NCBI RefSeq assembly: GCF_034119425.1
Contig: NZ_JAWUEL010000043.1
Span: forward strand, 1-13,570
Reading direction: 5' to 3'
Length of the DNA: 13,570 bases
From: Actinotignum schaalii_C
GTDB taxonomy: Bacteria > Actinomycetota > Actinomycetes > Actinomycetales > Actinomycetaceae
Below, one piece after another: positions 1 to 7,334 of the stretch; positions within the stretch are counted from its first letter, which is position 1, and each line of letters opens with the position of its first letter. The position numbers and the translations under genes were made by a program. Under the pieces are notes generated by a model. That model ran no database searches and was not told the origin of the DNA. It worked only from the letters and a program-made list of their open reading frames with translations.

Positions 1-293
1 AGGCGAGTGGTTTAGCGGGGTGCGACATGGATCAATAATACCATCACCAGTAAGCTATTTCACGGACGGTACACTAGCACCATTTTGGTTACTATTATTC
101 AGCAGTAGCCACCCATAATTACCATTATGTTTATACGAATACATGAGTAAAATCGTGCTTTGAGGCACACCTTCGGCTATTTACCGCCATCGATACACCG
201 ATAAGCACAGACACACTAGAATGAAAGAAAATATTACTTCGGTTTCAAACTATGGCGTTACGCGGCACCGATACTGCCTGACGTCGAGGAGCT
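1..293. other. AT-rich upstream region of surface protein gene
   Basis: No open reading frame with a ribosome binding site or protein-like composition is visible here. The stretch is clearly richer in A+T than the gene that follows, as expected for a promoter and 5' leader or for the edge of a strain-variable region. A TAGAAT hexamer at 217-222 resembles a -10 box, but no good -35 box stands 16-18 bp before it, so no promoter is called. A short hairpin GTGC-TTTGAG-GCAC lies near 157-170. Confidence 0.5.
286..291 (+). promoter_or_regulatory. Ribosome binding site deciding start of surface protein
   Basis: GAGGAG at 286-291 is followed by two adjacent ATG codons. The first (294) is only 2 nt from the motif and the second (297) is 5 nt away. 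The second is the better-spaced start and would remove one methionine from the protein; the difference is trivial for the product. Confidence 0.6.
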
Positions 294-3200
294 ATGATGT
301 CCAGTAATCCTTATCTAAATAACAACCCTCCCCCCGCATTTCCGCGCGAGCGGAGCCTAGAATTCGCCCGCTCCCGCGCGCTCCTCACTTTCCTGGCGGT
401 TCTCGCCCTCATTCTCGGCACACTGGTGTGGGCCACTCCGGGGCCGGCCAGCGCAGCCGAATCCGCCGCGGGGAATAGCAACGCTCCGGCGCAGGCCGCG
501 CCGGAGCGCGTCGTCGTGCAATGTTCACAAGACCCAAATGACCTGACCTGCCCCGAAGCCCTCCTCACCCAGCGCATCCGCGAGGCCGGAACCACGCCCA
601 CCCGTATTATTTTGGGTGCCACGGACACAATGCTGACCACAACGCTGGAGATTCCCGCCGGCGCGGATATCGAACTTGTTAACGGCGCCCGCGCCCCGTG
701 GGGCACCACCAATTCCGGCCTCAACCGTGAGGATGACTTCCGAGGCACGATGGTACGTGTGCCGGCGGGCGCAGCCCTCACCTTCGATAATTACGACGGC
801 GGTACATTCCGCATGGTCAGCCGCGGAAAGTGGGTGACTGGCGGGGGAACCCTCCTGGACGTACGCGGCAAGCTCACCATTAATAACGGAGAATTCTCCG
901 GGGTGCGCGCAGCGACGGGGCGTTACGAAGGCGCCATTACCGTACACGGCAAGGATGCCAGTTTTACCCTCAACGGCGGAAAAGTAACCGATAATCATCG
1001 TGAGCTGAATGAGCCCGGCAGAGTCCAAGACGGTGCTGCGAATATCGCGGTGACCGAAGGCGCCACTTTCGTGATGAACGGCGGGGAGGTCAGCAAGGGC
1101 AAAGCTCGCGTTGCCGACTCTTATGGTTACGGTGAAGTAGGCGGAATCGGTGTCTACAACGGCGGATCTGCCACCATTAACGGTGGGACCATCACGGATA
1201 ATGAGGGTTTCGCCGGCGGACTTACCGCCTGGACCTGGCTGGATTTCAAATCAGATGCCACCCCTGAAAACTCCACTCGTACCCGCAGTTACATCACTAT
1301 CAACGGCGGGACAATCACACGTAATCGCGCGGCCTTCTCCGGCGGCGGCATTCTTACTTACGGTAATGCGGATGTCACCATGAACGGTGGCACTATCGAT
1401 TCCAATAACGCGCCCAACGGTGGCGGCGTGGGAACAATGGATCTGTACGTCTGGGGCACGGAGGGCACCTGGGAAGAGAAAGACGGCGACGGCAGGAGCT
1501 GGGGCTTCACCACCGCGCAATGGTCCGAACTGTCCCCCGGCGGCTTCACCATGAACGGTGGCACCATTTCGAATAACTCCAGCTGGCGCACTGGCGCTGG
1601 CGTGAACGTGACCTCCAATAGGGTCCAGCTCAATGGCGGCACTATCAGCGGCAATAAGGCCGGGATGCAGGGCGGCGGCGTGTACGTGGCCACCGCCAGC
1701 TATACCCTGCACGCCAGCAATACTCTCATTACGGAGAATGCTGCCTCGGGAATCGGCGGTGGAATCTGGAGCTGCCCCACCGGCAACGTGGAGGTCCACG
1801 TGGATAACGGCGCGGCGATTTTCGGGAACGCCGCGACTCGCTACGGGGCGGACCTCGCGCACGATAACCTCGGTTCGGTCAACGCCGCGCCGGTGTGGCT
1901 TTCGGATACTATCCTCGGCGGCGGCCTGGTGGATTACTACCAAGATAACGAAGGTGCCCGCTTCGACCCGGCGCAGCTGAGCCTGCCCGAGAAGGAACGC
2001 CCGCGCCCCGAACTCATCAAGGGTCGCGCGATTTCTAACGAAGGATTTGCCGCCGTGGTTTCCGATCCGGCTCAGGGTGCGGCTCGCGGGGCCGCGCGCC
2101 TGGTCATTACGGGCAACTCCGCACCGCGCGGTGCGGGTATCGGCACGAATGGCTCGGTTATTTTCGGCACGTGGGGTTACGCGCAGGCAACGGTCACGAA
2201 GCAGTGGTTCTATGAAACGACGACGCCGCAAGGAAATGCTCCCGATACCACACCGGCACGCCCTTCGGATATCGCCTCGTCCAGTGTCTCGATGCGACTG
2301 GTTTCCGATACTTCCGGTACGTTCCAAAATCCGCAGGTGGTGCGTGAATTCACCGTCAGCGCCGCGGAGGAGTGGACGAAGAGCTTCACAGATCTTCCTA
2401 TCCGTAACGATGCCGGGGAGTTTTACACCTACGGGGTGCAGGAAGTGGACGCGACTGGAAAGGTTCTCAAATCCAAGGTGTTGGAGCCCTCGCAAATTGT
2501 TGTGCAGCGCGGGGAGGAATTGCCGCAACGCCCGGCCGTGCCAGCGAATAAGCCCGGACCCGAAGTGTGGTATCTCGGAAAAGTTGCTAACGCGGTGCCA
2601 ACCCCGGTGGATATCACGGTGACGAAGAAGTGGACGTATCGCGATTCGAGCGATCCGGTTCCCGCCGATGCAACGCCCGATCAGGTGGAATTCGAGTTGC
2701 TGCGCGATACTGACGCGGCTTTCCCCAAGCCCGAGGTGGTGCAGAGCTTCACTGTGACGAAGGCGGATAACTGGGTTCGCACCCTCACCGGACTCCCCCG
2801 CGCCAATGCGGAGGGCGTGGCCTATGTGTACGGGCTGCGGGAAAAGGGCGTGGCAGGTGCCGGTGCGGCTGGTGCCGGTGCCCCCGATGCCGATACCACG
2901 GCTGCTGCAATCGTTCCGGTACCGGTCGGACCTGATAATCCCGAAACTCCCGGAGCCGATGGCGTTATTCACCGCGCAATCACGGTAACCAATACCCTGA
3001 CTCCGCCGACACCTCCCACGCCGAGCGAACCTCCCACGCCGAGCGAACCTCCCACGCCGAGCGAGCCACCGACGCCGAGCGAGCCACCGGTTCCTCCGGT
3101 AACACCGCCGACACCGAGCGAACCGCCCACGGTGCCACCAACTACTCCGCCGAGTAACCCGCCGGTGCCGCCGACAACTCCCCCGGCTCCCCCAACAACG

Positions 3201-3413
3201 CCGCCGGTGCCGCCCACGGTTCCGCCGAGTACGCCTCCGGTAACTCCGCCGGCCAGCACGCCTCCGGCTACTCCGCCGAGTAACCCGCCGGCAAATCCGC
3301 CGCGGATTGTGCGCACCGGCAGCGATGCCCGCACCGGAGCAGCCCTCGCGAGCTCAGCGCTCCTCGCTGGCCTCGGAATCCTGGCCTGGCGCCGCATCCG
3401 AACCGACCGCTAG
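294..3413 (+). CDS. Secreted, wall-anchored surface protein with beta-helix repeats and two Cna-B-like domains
   Basis: The family is not identified by name, but the architecture is clear. Residues 29-48 form a hydrophobic signal-peptide core with cleavage likely near PASA-AES (about residue 54). Residues about 195-470 carry at least seven spaced NGG motifs (for example TINGGTITDN, TMNGGTISNN), typical of a right-handed parallel beta-helix. Two Cna-B-like domains follow, each starting VTK-x-W. Candidate isopeptide residues are K636/E720/N766 and K778/E850/N900. A PPTPSE repeat and a Pro/Thr-rich stalk (907-1004) would span the wall. The C-terminus has IVRTG (1005-1009), a hydrophobic segment and RRIRTDR, which is the layout of a sortase signal but without canonical LPXTG. 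Probable role: adhesin or other surface-exposed protein; the ligand is unknown. It has its own terminator and shows no link to the sugar-acid genes. Start at 294 or 297. Confidence 0.85.
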   Translation: MMSSNPYLNNNPPPAFPRERSLEFARSRALLTFLAVLALILGTLVWATPGPASAAESAAGNSNAPAQAAPERVVVQCSQDPNDLTCPEALLTQRIREAGTTPTRIILGATDTMLTTTLEIPAGADIELVNGARAPWGTTNSGLNREDDFRGTMVRVPAGAALTFDNYDGGTFRMVSRGKWVTGGGTLLDVRGKLTINNGEFSGVRAATGRYEGAITVHGKDASFTLNGGKVTDNHRELNEPGRVQDGAANIAVTEGATFVMNGGEVSKGKARVADSYGYGEVGGIGVYNGGSATINGGTITDNEGFAGGLTAWTWLDFKSDATPENSTRTRSYITINGGTITRNRAAFSGGGILTYGNADVTMNGGTIDSNNAPNGGGVGTMDLYVWGTEGTWEEKDGDGRSWGFTTAQWSELSPGGFTMNGGTISNNSSWRTGAGVNVTSNRVQLNGGTISGNKAGMQGGGVYVATASYTLHASNTLITENAASGIGGGIWSCPTGNVEVHVDNGAAIFGNAATRYGADLAHDNLGSVNAAPVWLSDTILGGGLVDYYQDNEGARFDPAQLSLPEKERPRPELIKGRAISNEGFAAVVSDPAQGAARGAARLVITGNSAPRGAGIGTNGSVIFGTWGYAQATVTKQWFYETTTPQGNAPDTTPARPSDIASSSVSMRLVSDTSGTFQNPQVVREFTVSAAEEWTKSFTDLPIRNDAGEFYTYGVQEVDATGKVLKSKVLEPSQIVVQRGEELPQRPAVPANKPGPEVWYLGKVANAVPTPVDITVTKKWTYRDSSDPVPADATPDQVEFELLRDTDAAFPKPEVVQSFTVTKADNWVRTLTGLPRANAEGVAYVYGLREKGVAGAGAAGAGAPDADTTAAAIVPVPVGPDNPETPGADGVIHRAITVTNTLTPPTPPTPSEPPTPSEPPTPSEPPTPSEPPVPPVTPPTPSEPPTVPPTTPPSNPPVPPTTPPAPPTTPPVPPTVPPSTPPVTPPASTPPATPPSNPPANPPRIVRTGSDARTGAALASSALLAGLGILAWRRIRTDR
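3012..3083 (+). repeat. Four tandem 18-bp units encoding PPTPSE
   Basis: Units at 3012-3029, 3030-3047, 3048-3065 and 3066-3083 each encode Pro-Pro-Thr-Pro-Ser-Glu. The first three differ only at the last base, and the fourth has three synonymous changes. A further partial copy follows near 3108. Near-identity at the DNA level suggests recent slippage, so the stalk length probably varies between strains. Confidence 0.9.
3306..3410 (+). other. Atypical sortase sorting signal (IVRTG)
   Basis: The order pentapeptide, hydrophobic run (AALASSALLAGLGILAW), Arg-rich tail is that of a cell wall sorting signal. The pentapeptide is I-V-R-T-G, which keeps only the x-T-G part of LPXTG. Wall anchoring is inferred from this layout and from the Pro-rich stalk in front of it. 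Confidence 0.65.
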
Positions 3414-3439
3414 GCGAGCCCTGCGCCTAAGCCACGGGG

Positions 3440-3484
3440 GGGGGTGGCACATCGCGCGCGATGTGCCACCCCCGTCGTTCTTTC
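3440..3484 (+). terminator. Rho-independent terminator of surface protein gene
   Basis: A 15-bp perfect stem (3440-3454 with 3459-3473) closes on a CGCG loop and is followed by GTCGTTCTTTC. It starts 26 bp after the stop codon. The stem may also work on the other strand, but no minus-strand gene ends here. Confidence 0.85.
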
Positions 3485-3509
3485 AAATAGCCACCCAATC
3501 CCGGTACAC

Positions 3510-3569
3510 ACAAAGTGGTACCAGAACTACATTAACTAGATAATTTCCTGTCGTGGAGTACCACTTTGT
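3510..3569. repeat. 12-bp perfect inverted repeat, 36-bp spacer
   Basis: ACAAAGTGGTAC at 3510-3521 is the exact reverse complement of 3558-3569. The GTGGTACC core resembles the palindrome upstream of the IclR gene. It could be a paired operator or the ends of a small lost insertion; the spacer is AT-rich. Confidence 0.6.
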
Positions 3570-3752
3570 TGTGCCACTACCGAACCGACCCTTTCAGACC
3601 CCACCGCGCCATACCTCCTCATCAACGTGGCGAGAGAGCATCATTTTCACCGGGTTTCATATTCCTTGCGCGAACGTTGCGACTCCCCCGCTTCGAGATA
3701 CACACTTGCCGAGCACCGAGGGCGTAGGCCGCCGGACCCGGTATGTGTTGTC

Positions 3753-3793
3753 CGGGGTGTACTGCGAATGTCGTACATACGAAGTACACCCCG
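3753..3793. repeat. 11-bp inverted repeat / stem-loop
   Basis: CGGGGTGTACT at 3753-3763 pairs exactly with 3783-3793. The 19-nt loop can itself form ATGT-CGT-ACAT. There is no U-tract on either side. It may be a structured RNA element or a protein-binding site; no function is assigned. Confidence 0.55.
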
Positions 3794-3902
3794 AAAACGC
3801 ATGCCCTGCCCCGGGTTCTCGTGTGACTCCTGGGGCTCGGCTTATGTAACCTCGACTATGGAGCCCTTGGAAGGACAGAGGCTAAATATGCTCTTTAGGA
3901 AG

Positions 3903-4142
3903 CTATTTTATGGGCGTATTTTGGAAAGCTCCTTGCCTGGAAAGGTGGAGATGTTCCCCAATTTGTTCCCAGGTAAGCCCTTCCTCGCGAGCTTTCCGAA
4001 CGGCTTCGAGTGATGCTATTTGCGCCTGCTGGGTTGCTATACGGGCTTTTTCCAGTGCAATAGCAGCCGTATTGCCCTCAATGGTGTCAAAGTCTGCCAG
4101 CGTGCACCCCTCAAACCAGTTCACTATTTCTTCACCGCTCAT
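3903..4142 (-). CDS. Small protein with helix-turn-helix-like C-terminus
   Basis: A 79-residue protein of unknown function. Residues about 27-52 are Ala/Gln/Glu-rich and probably one long helix (EKARIATQQAQIASLEAVRK). Residues 53-72 read EEGLTWEQIGEHLHLSRQGA, a pattern common to helix-turn-helix segments of small actinobacterial DNA-binding proteins. The protein stops a few residues after the presumed recognition helix, so it may be C-terminally shortened. The start is uncertain: the only strong Shine-Dalgarno-like sequence (AAGAGGAG, complement of 4161-4170) lies about 20 nt before this ATG, and no ATG, GTG or TTG lies at the right distance in frame. It is downstream of garK on the same strand with a 132-bp gap. 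A small regulator or antitoxin-like protein is possible. Confidence 0.55.
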   Translation of the reverse strand: MSGEEIVNWFEGCTLADFDTIEGNTAAIALEKARIATQQAQIASLEAVRKAREEGLTWEQIGEHLHLSRQGAFQNTPIK

Positions 4143-4274
4143 TGAAGTAGAGCCCGCGATTTCTCCTCTTATCTATCGAAAGGCTGTAAAAACTTACGGC
4201 GAAGCGGCATTGCGTGAATGATAACGTTTTCGCGTACGATGCCTATCTCAAGAAGTGACCCGTTTACGGCGAGA

Positions 4275-5480
4275 TTACGCCCGCTGCCCGGCCGCGTAGA
4301 GGCGCAGGGCGCGTACGGCGGCGTTTTCCAGGTTCACCGCGCCCTCCGCGAGCGCTTCGTCAAGGGTGCAGGGCCGGTCCACAATCGGCACCAGGCCAAC
4401 GAAGCCGTGTCCGTACAGGTCCTCCACGCCATCACCAAGTTTCCCCGCGAAAGCAATAATCGGCACGCCGGCAGATTTACCGCCGCTGGGCGTATCACCG
4501 GCACCGGCACCCGTATCGCGCCCGGCACCTGCATCGCGCCCGGCACCCGCACCAGCCGCCGCGGCAACCCGCGCCACCCCGGAAAGCGTTTTGCCCATGA
4601 GGGTTTGGCGATCCATGGCTCCTTCACCGGTCAGAACCAGGTCCGCTCCGGCCATCGCCTCTGCTAGACCCACGGTTTCCATGACCAGATCCACCCCGGA
4701 TTCCAGACTCGCCCCCAGCAGCAAAAATGCGAAACCAAGCCCGCCGGCCGCCCCCGCGCCCGGTGTTTCCTGCACGTCCATCTTCCCGGCAACGGTGGCG
4801 AAATTACGCAGCACCCCGTCCAGGAATTCCACGTCCGCGGGTGAAGCGCCCTTCTGCGGCCCGTAAATCGCGGAAGCCCCGCGCTCCCCGAGCAGCGGAT
4901 TATCCACATCGCAGGCCACCCGGATGGTCACGCCGGCCAAGCGGCTATCCAAACCGACCAGATCCACCCGCGCCAAGCGCGCCATCTCTGCCGGGGTGGT
5001 GCCCAGCTCGGTGGCGGCGGCGTCGTAAAAACGTGCGCCTAGTGCCGCGAGCATCCCGGCCCCGCCGTCGTTCGTGGCGGAACCACCCAGCCCCACCAGA
5101 ATCTCGGTGGCGCCCTCATCGAGCGCCCGCGCAATAAGCTGCCCCACCCCGGTACTATCCGAGCGGCGAATATCGCGTTCTTCGGGGCGCAGCTGGTCCA
5201 GTCCCACCGCGGCCGCGCTCTCAAAAATGGCGCGCTCCCCCGCGATCGCCAGCTCAGCCGGCACCGTAGCCCCGCGCACCCCAGCCACCGGCAGCGTGAC
5301 GATCCGGGCGCCCAGCGCATCGGCAATGGCGCGGGCGAAACCTTCCCCGCCGTCCGCCATAGGAATTTCCACGCATTGCGCATCCGGAATAGCCCGCCGC
5401 GCCCCGGCCGCGAGCGCCGCGGCCGCGCGGGCCGCCGTCATGGATTCTTTGAAGCTATCGGGGCAGCACACAATTTTCAT
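4275..5480 (-). CDS. garK: Glycerate 2-kinase (GK1 family)
   Basis: Phosphorylates D-glycerate with ATP to 2-phosphoglycerate, the last step of aldarate breakdown in the cytoplasm. Diagnostic segments of the glycerate kinase type 1 family are present: PDSFKES (7-13), MADGGEG (41-47), GGSATNDGGAG (132-142), DVDNPLLG (191-198) and GADLVLTGEGAMD (278-290). The length is 401 aa, longer than the usual 370-385. The excess lies in a Gly/Ala/Arg/Asp low-complexity insert at about 307-337, between GVARVA and VPIIAFAGKLG. The ATG at 5480 is chosen because AAAGG (5488-5492 complement) stands 7 nt before it and MKIVCCPDSFKES matches the family N-terminus; a GTG at 5495 is less likely. A terminator after gudD and direct repeats upstream suggest a separate promoter. 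Confidence 0.93.
   Translation of the reverse strand: MKIVCCPDSFKESMTAARAAAALAAGARRAIPDAQCVEIPMADGGEGFARAIADALGARIVTLPVAGVRGATVPAELAIAGERAIFESAAAVGLDQLRPEERDIRRSDSTGVGQLIARALDEGATEILVGLGGSATNDGGAGMLAALGARFYDAAATELGTTPAEMARLARVDLVGLDSRLAGVTIRVACDVDNPLLGERGASAIYGPQKGASPADVEFLDGVLRNFATVAGKMDVQETPGAGAAGGLGFAFLLLGASLESGVDLVMETVGLAEAMAGADLVLTGEGAMDRQTLMGKTLSGVARVAAAAGAGAGRDAGAGRDTGAGAGDTPSGGKSAGVPIIAFAGKLGDGVEDLYGHGFVGLVPIVDRPCTLDEALAEGAVNLENAAVRALRLYAAGQRA
4506..4541 (-). repeat. 18-bp tandem repeat inside garK
   Basis: 4506-4523 and 4524-4541 match at 16 of 18 bases, and a partial third unit starts at 4542. In the protein they give the AGAGRD/TGAGAG low-complexity insert, which lies outside the recognised kinase motifs. 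Confidence 0.8.
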
Positions 5481-5538
5481 GGCAGAGCCTTTCACGTCGG
5501 TGTCTACAATTTTCGCCGTGCTGAGTCACGCGGATGTT

Positions 5539-5571
5539 AAAGCTATCGAAACGCTATAGAAAAGCTATCGA
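5539..5571. repeat. Three tandem 11-bp repeats upstream of garK
   Basis: Units AAAGCTATCGA (5539-5549), AACGCTATAGA (5550-5560) and AAAGCTATCGA (5561-5571). The first and third are identical and sit exactly 22 bp apart, about two helical turns. They lie 59-91 bp before the garK start and directly after the gudD terminator T-run, so an activator or repressor array at the garK promoter is plausible. Confidence 0.7.
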
Positions 5572-5633
5572 AAAAATACGCGGGGCACACGAACGCGAGG
5601 AAATGGAGAAAACTCGTGCCCGCGCGCCCCGCG
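5571..5633 (-). terminator. Rho-independent terminator after gudD
   Basis: On the minus strand CGCGGGGC (5633-5626) pairs with GCCCCGCG (5586-5579). An inner CACGA/TCGTG pairing exists, and TATTTTTT (5578-5571) follows. It lies about 90 bp past the gudD stop codon and separates gudD from garK transcription. Confidence 0.8.
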
Positions 5634-5723
5634 CGATAGGAACACTGGCAGCTTAAAGCCGGTAGGGTGCGGCACGCTAGCGTCAACGCAAACTAGTGTT
5701 GCCGCAAGCTACCCGCCTTTTAG

Positions 5724-7058
5724 TTAGCGCACCAGTGCTGGCTTCTTATTATCGAACTTCCAACCGGGGATGAGGTACTGCATGCCGATGGCGTCGTTGC
5801 GCGCGCCGCCACCTTCCACCTTCTCCTTGTAGAGTTCGTGCGCCGCGAGGATCTGATCCATATCCGGCTCGATGCCCAGGCCCGGGCGCTGCGGGATCGT
5901 GAGCTTGCCGTCCACGATCTTGAGCGGTTCCTTGGTGAGGCGCTCCACGCCTTCCTGCCAGATCCAGTGGGTGTCCAGGGCGTTGTATTCGCCCGGGGCC
6001 GCCGCGCCGCAGTGGGCGATCTGGGCCAGGGAGATATCGAAGTGGTTATTGGAGTGGCAGCCCCAGGTCATGCCCATATCGTGGCAGAGCTGGGCCACGC
6101 GCACCGAGCCGCGCATCGTCCAGAAGTGCGGGTCGGCCAGCGGGATGTCCACGGATTGCAAGGTCAGCGAGTGGGTCATCTGGCGCCAATCGGTATTGAC
6201 CATATTGGTGGCGGTGGGCAGGCCGGTGGCCTTGCGGAACTCGTTGAGGATTTCACGGCCGGAGAAGCCGTTTTCCGCGCCGCAGGGATCCTCGGCGTAG
6301 GTGAGGATGCCGACCTTGTCCTTGCACAGCTCGATGGCCTCCTTGAGGGACCACGCGCCGTTGGGGTCGAGGGTGATGCGGGCCTCGGGGAACCGTTCCT
6401 TGAGGGCCACAATCGCCTTCATTTCTTCGGCGCCTTCCAGCACACCGCCCTTGAGCTTGAAGTCCTGGAATCCGTAGAGATCGTGGGTGGCTTCCGCGAA
6501 TTTCACGATCGCTTCGGGGGTGAGGGCTTCTTCGTGGCGGATGCGGTACCATTCCACATCCGAGTCCTTTTCGCGCAGGTAGGGCAGGTCCGTCTTATCC
6601 GGGTCGCCCACGTAGAAGAGGTAGCCGAGCGCGCGCACCTGATCGCGCTGCTGGCCTTCGCCCAGGAGCGCGGCCACCGGCACGTTGAGGAACTGGCCGA
6701 AGAGGTCCAGGGTGGCTGCTTCCAGCGCGGTGACGGCGTGCACGGTGGTACGCAGGTCGAAGGTCTGGAGGCCGCGCCCGCCCGCGTCGCGATCCGCGAA
6801 GCGTTCGCCCACTTCACGCAGGAAATTATTGTAATCGGCCAGGGAACGCCCCAGCACGATATCCTTGGCGTCCTCAATGGTGCGGGTGATCTTCTCACCG
6901 CCGGGGACTTCACCGATACCAACGTTTCCGCTGGAATCTTCCATGACCACCACGTTACGGGTGAAGTAGGGGCCGTGCGCGCCGGAGAGGTTGAGTTCCA
7001 TGCAGTCATGGCCGGCAACCGGGTAAACATCAATCTTCTTAATTGTGGGAACTGACAT
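5724..7058 (-). CDS. gudD: Glucarate dehydratase
   Basis: Enolase-superfamily enzyme that removes water from D-glucarate (and epimerises/dehydrates L-idarate in characterised members) to 5-keto-4-deoxy-D-glucarate. It is 444 aa, close to the 446 aa E. coli enzyme. The catalytic set is complete with a constant 4-residue offset from E. coli numbering: the KLKGG lysines at 201/203, metal ligands D231 (DPNGAW), E256 (YAEDP) and N285 (ATNM), then D309 (LADPHFW) and H335 with N337 (CHSNNH). The start ATG has a weak purine-rich AAGAAAG before it. It is separated from garR by 276 bp holding a GC hairpin and from garK by a terminator. No truncation is seen. Confidence 0.96.
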   Translation of the reverse strand: MSVPTIKKIDVYPVAGHDCMELNLSGAHGPYFTRNVVVMEDSSGNVGIGEVPGGEKITRTIEDAKDIVLGRSLADYNNFLREVGERFADRDAGGRGLQTFDLRTTVHAVTALEAATLDLFGQFLNVPVAALLGEGQQRDQVRALGYLFYVGDPDKTDLPYLREKDSDVEWYRIRHEEALTPEAIVKFAEATHDLYGFQDFKLKGGVLEGAEEMKAIVALKERFPEARITLDPNGAWSLKEAIELCKDKVGILTYAEDPCGAENGFSGREILNEFRKATGLPTATNMVNTDWRQMTHSLTLQSVDIPLADPHFWTMRGSVRVAQLCHDMGMTWGCHSNNHFDISLAQIAHCGAAAPGEYNALDTHWIWQEGVERLTKEPLKIVDGKLTIPQRPGLGIEPDMDQILAAHELYKEKVEGGGARNDAIGMQYLIPGWKFDNKKPALVR

Positions 7059-7182
7059 CGTTGTCTTTCTTCTTTGGGCGCTGCGCGGATGCTGTGTGCC
7101 GCGCGGCGCGGTTGGTCGGAGTAGCAGAGTATGTGCGGTTATGTGTAGGTGCGGTGTTCTGGTGGGGTGCGGCTGCGCTACG

Positions 7183-7214
7183 CGCGGGTTTTACGACGAC
7201 GCCGCTAGCTGGCC
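7183..7214. repeat. Dispersed intergenic element, copy 1
   Basis: CGCG, a T-run, then ACGACGACGCCGC and CTGGCC. It aligns with 11871-11904 with a 2-base gap and only a few substitutions. A shorter inverted relative is at 13309-13329, and a CGACGCCGC-AGCTG relative at 8348-8362. All are intergenic. Confidence 0.6.
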
Positions 7215-7219
7215 GCCGG

Positions 7220-7252
7220 CCGGCCGGTCAGGAGAACTTCCTTTCCGGCCGG
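7220..7252 (-). terminator. GC-rich hairpin between garR and gudD
   Basis: CCGGCCGG at 7220-7227 pairs with 7245-7252, and inside it AGGA (7230-7233) pairs with TCCT (7239-7242). No T-run follows directly on the minus strand, so it could be a partial terminator or an mRNA processing or stability structure after garR. Confidence 0.4.
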
Positions 7253-7334
7253 TCCGGCCGCGCTCGGTTCCAGCGAGGCGTGGCTCGGAGTCACACGGCC
7301 ACGGCCAGCTGGTCAGTTACGGCCAGCGGGTGCT

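Larger units (their letters stand above)
3485..3902. other. Intergenic region with two long inverted repeats
   Basis: No open frame here has a ribosome binding site or a recognisable product. Two inverted repeats stand out. One has 12-bp perfect arms at 3510-3521 and 3558-3569, 36 bp apart, each carrying GTGGTAC. The other has 11-bp perfect arms at 3753-3763 and 3783-3793 around an inner ATGT-CGT-ACAT hairpin. Neither is followed by a T-run, so neither looks like a terminator. Confidence 0.5.

Noticed and set aside
217..222. Sigma-70 type promoter of the surface protein (TAGAAT)
   Set aside because: No acceptable -35 box at normal spacing; too weak to call.
1251..2972. 573-codon open frame on the minus strand opposite the surface protein
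   Set aside because: It is an antisense frame of a GC-rich repeat gene; the translation is low-complexity His/Arg/Gly-rich without domains, and the plus-strand frame has a signal peptide, repeats and a sorting signal.
3510..3569. Insertion sequence ends
   Set aside because: Only 60 bp in total, no transposase and no evident target-site duplication; kept only as an inverted repeat.
3553..3849. 98-codon plus-strand frame in the geneless stretch
   Set aside because: No ribosome binding site, composition unlike a folded protein, and it runs through an inverted repeat.
5481..5495. GTG start of garK at 5495
   Set aside because: The ATG at 5480 has AAAGG at 7 nt and matches the conserved family N-terminus.
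5838..7055. 405-codon open frame on the plus strand opposite gudD
   Set aside because: Shadow of a gene whose catalytic residues are all present on the minus strand.
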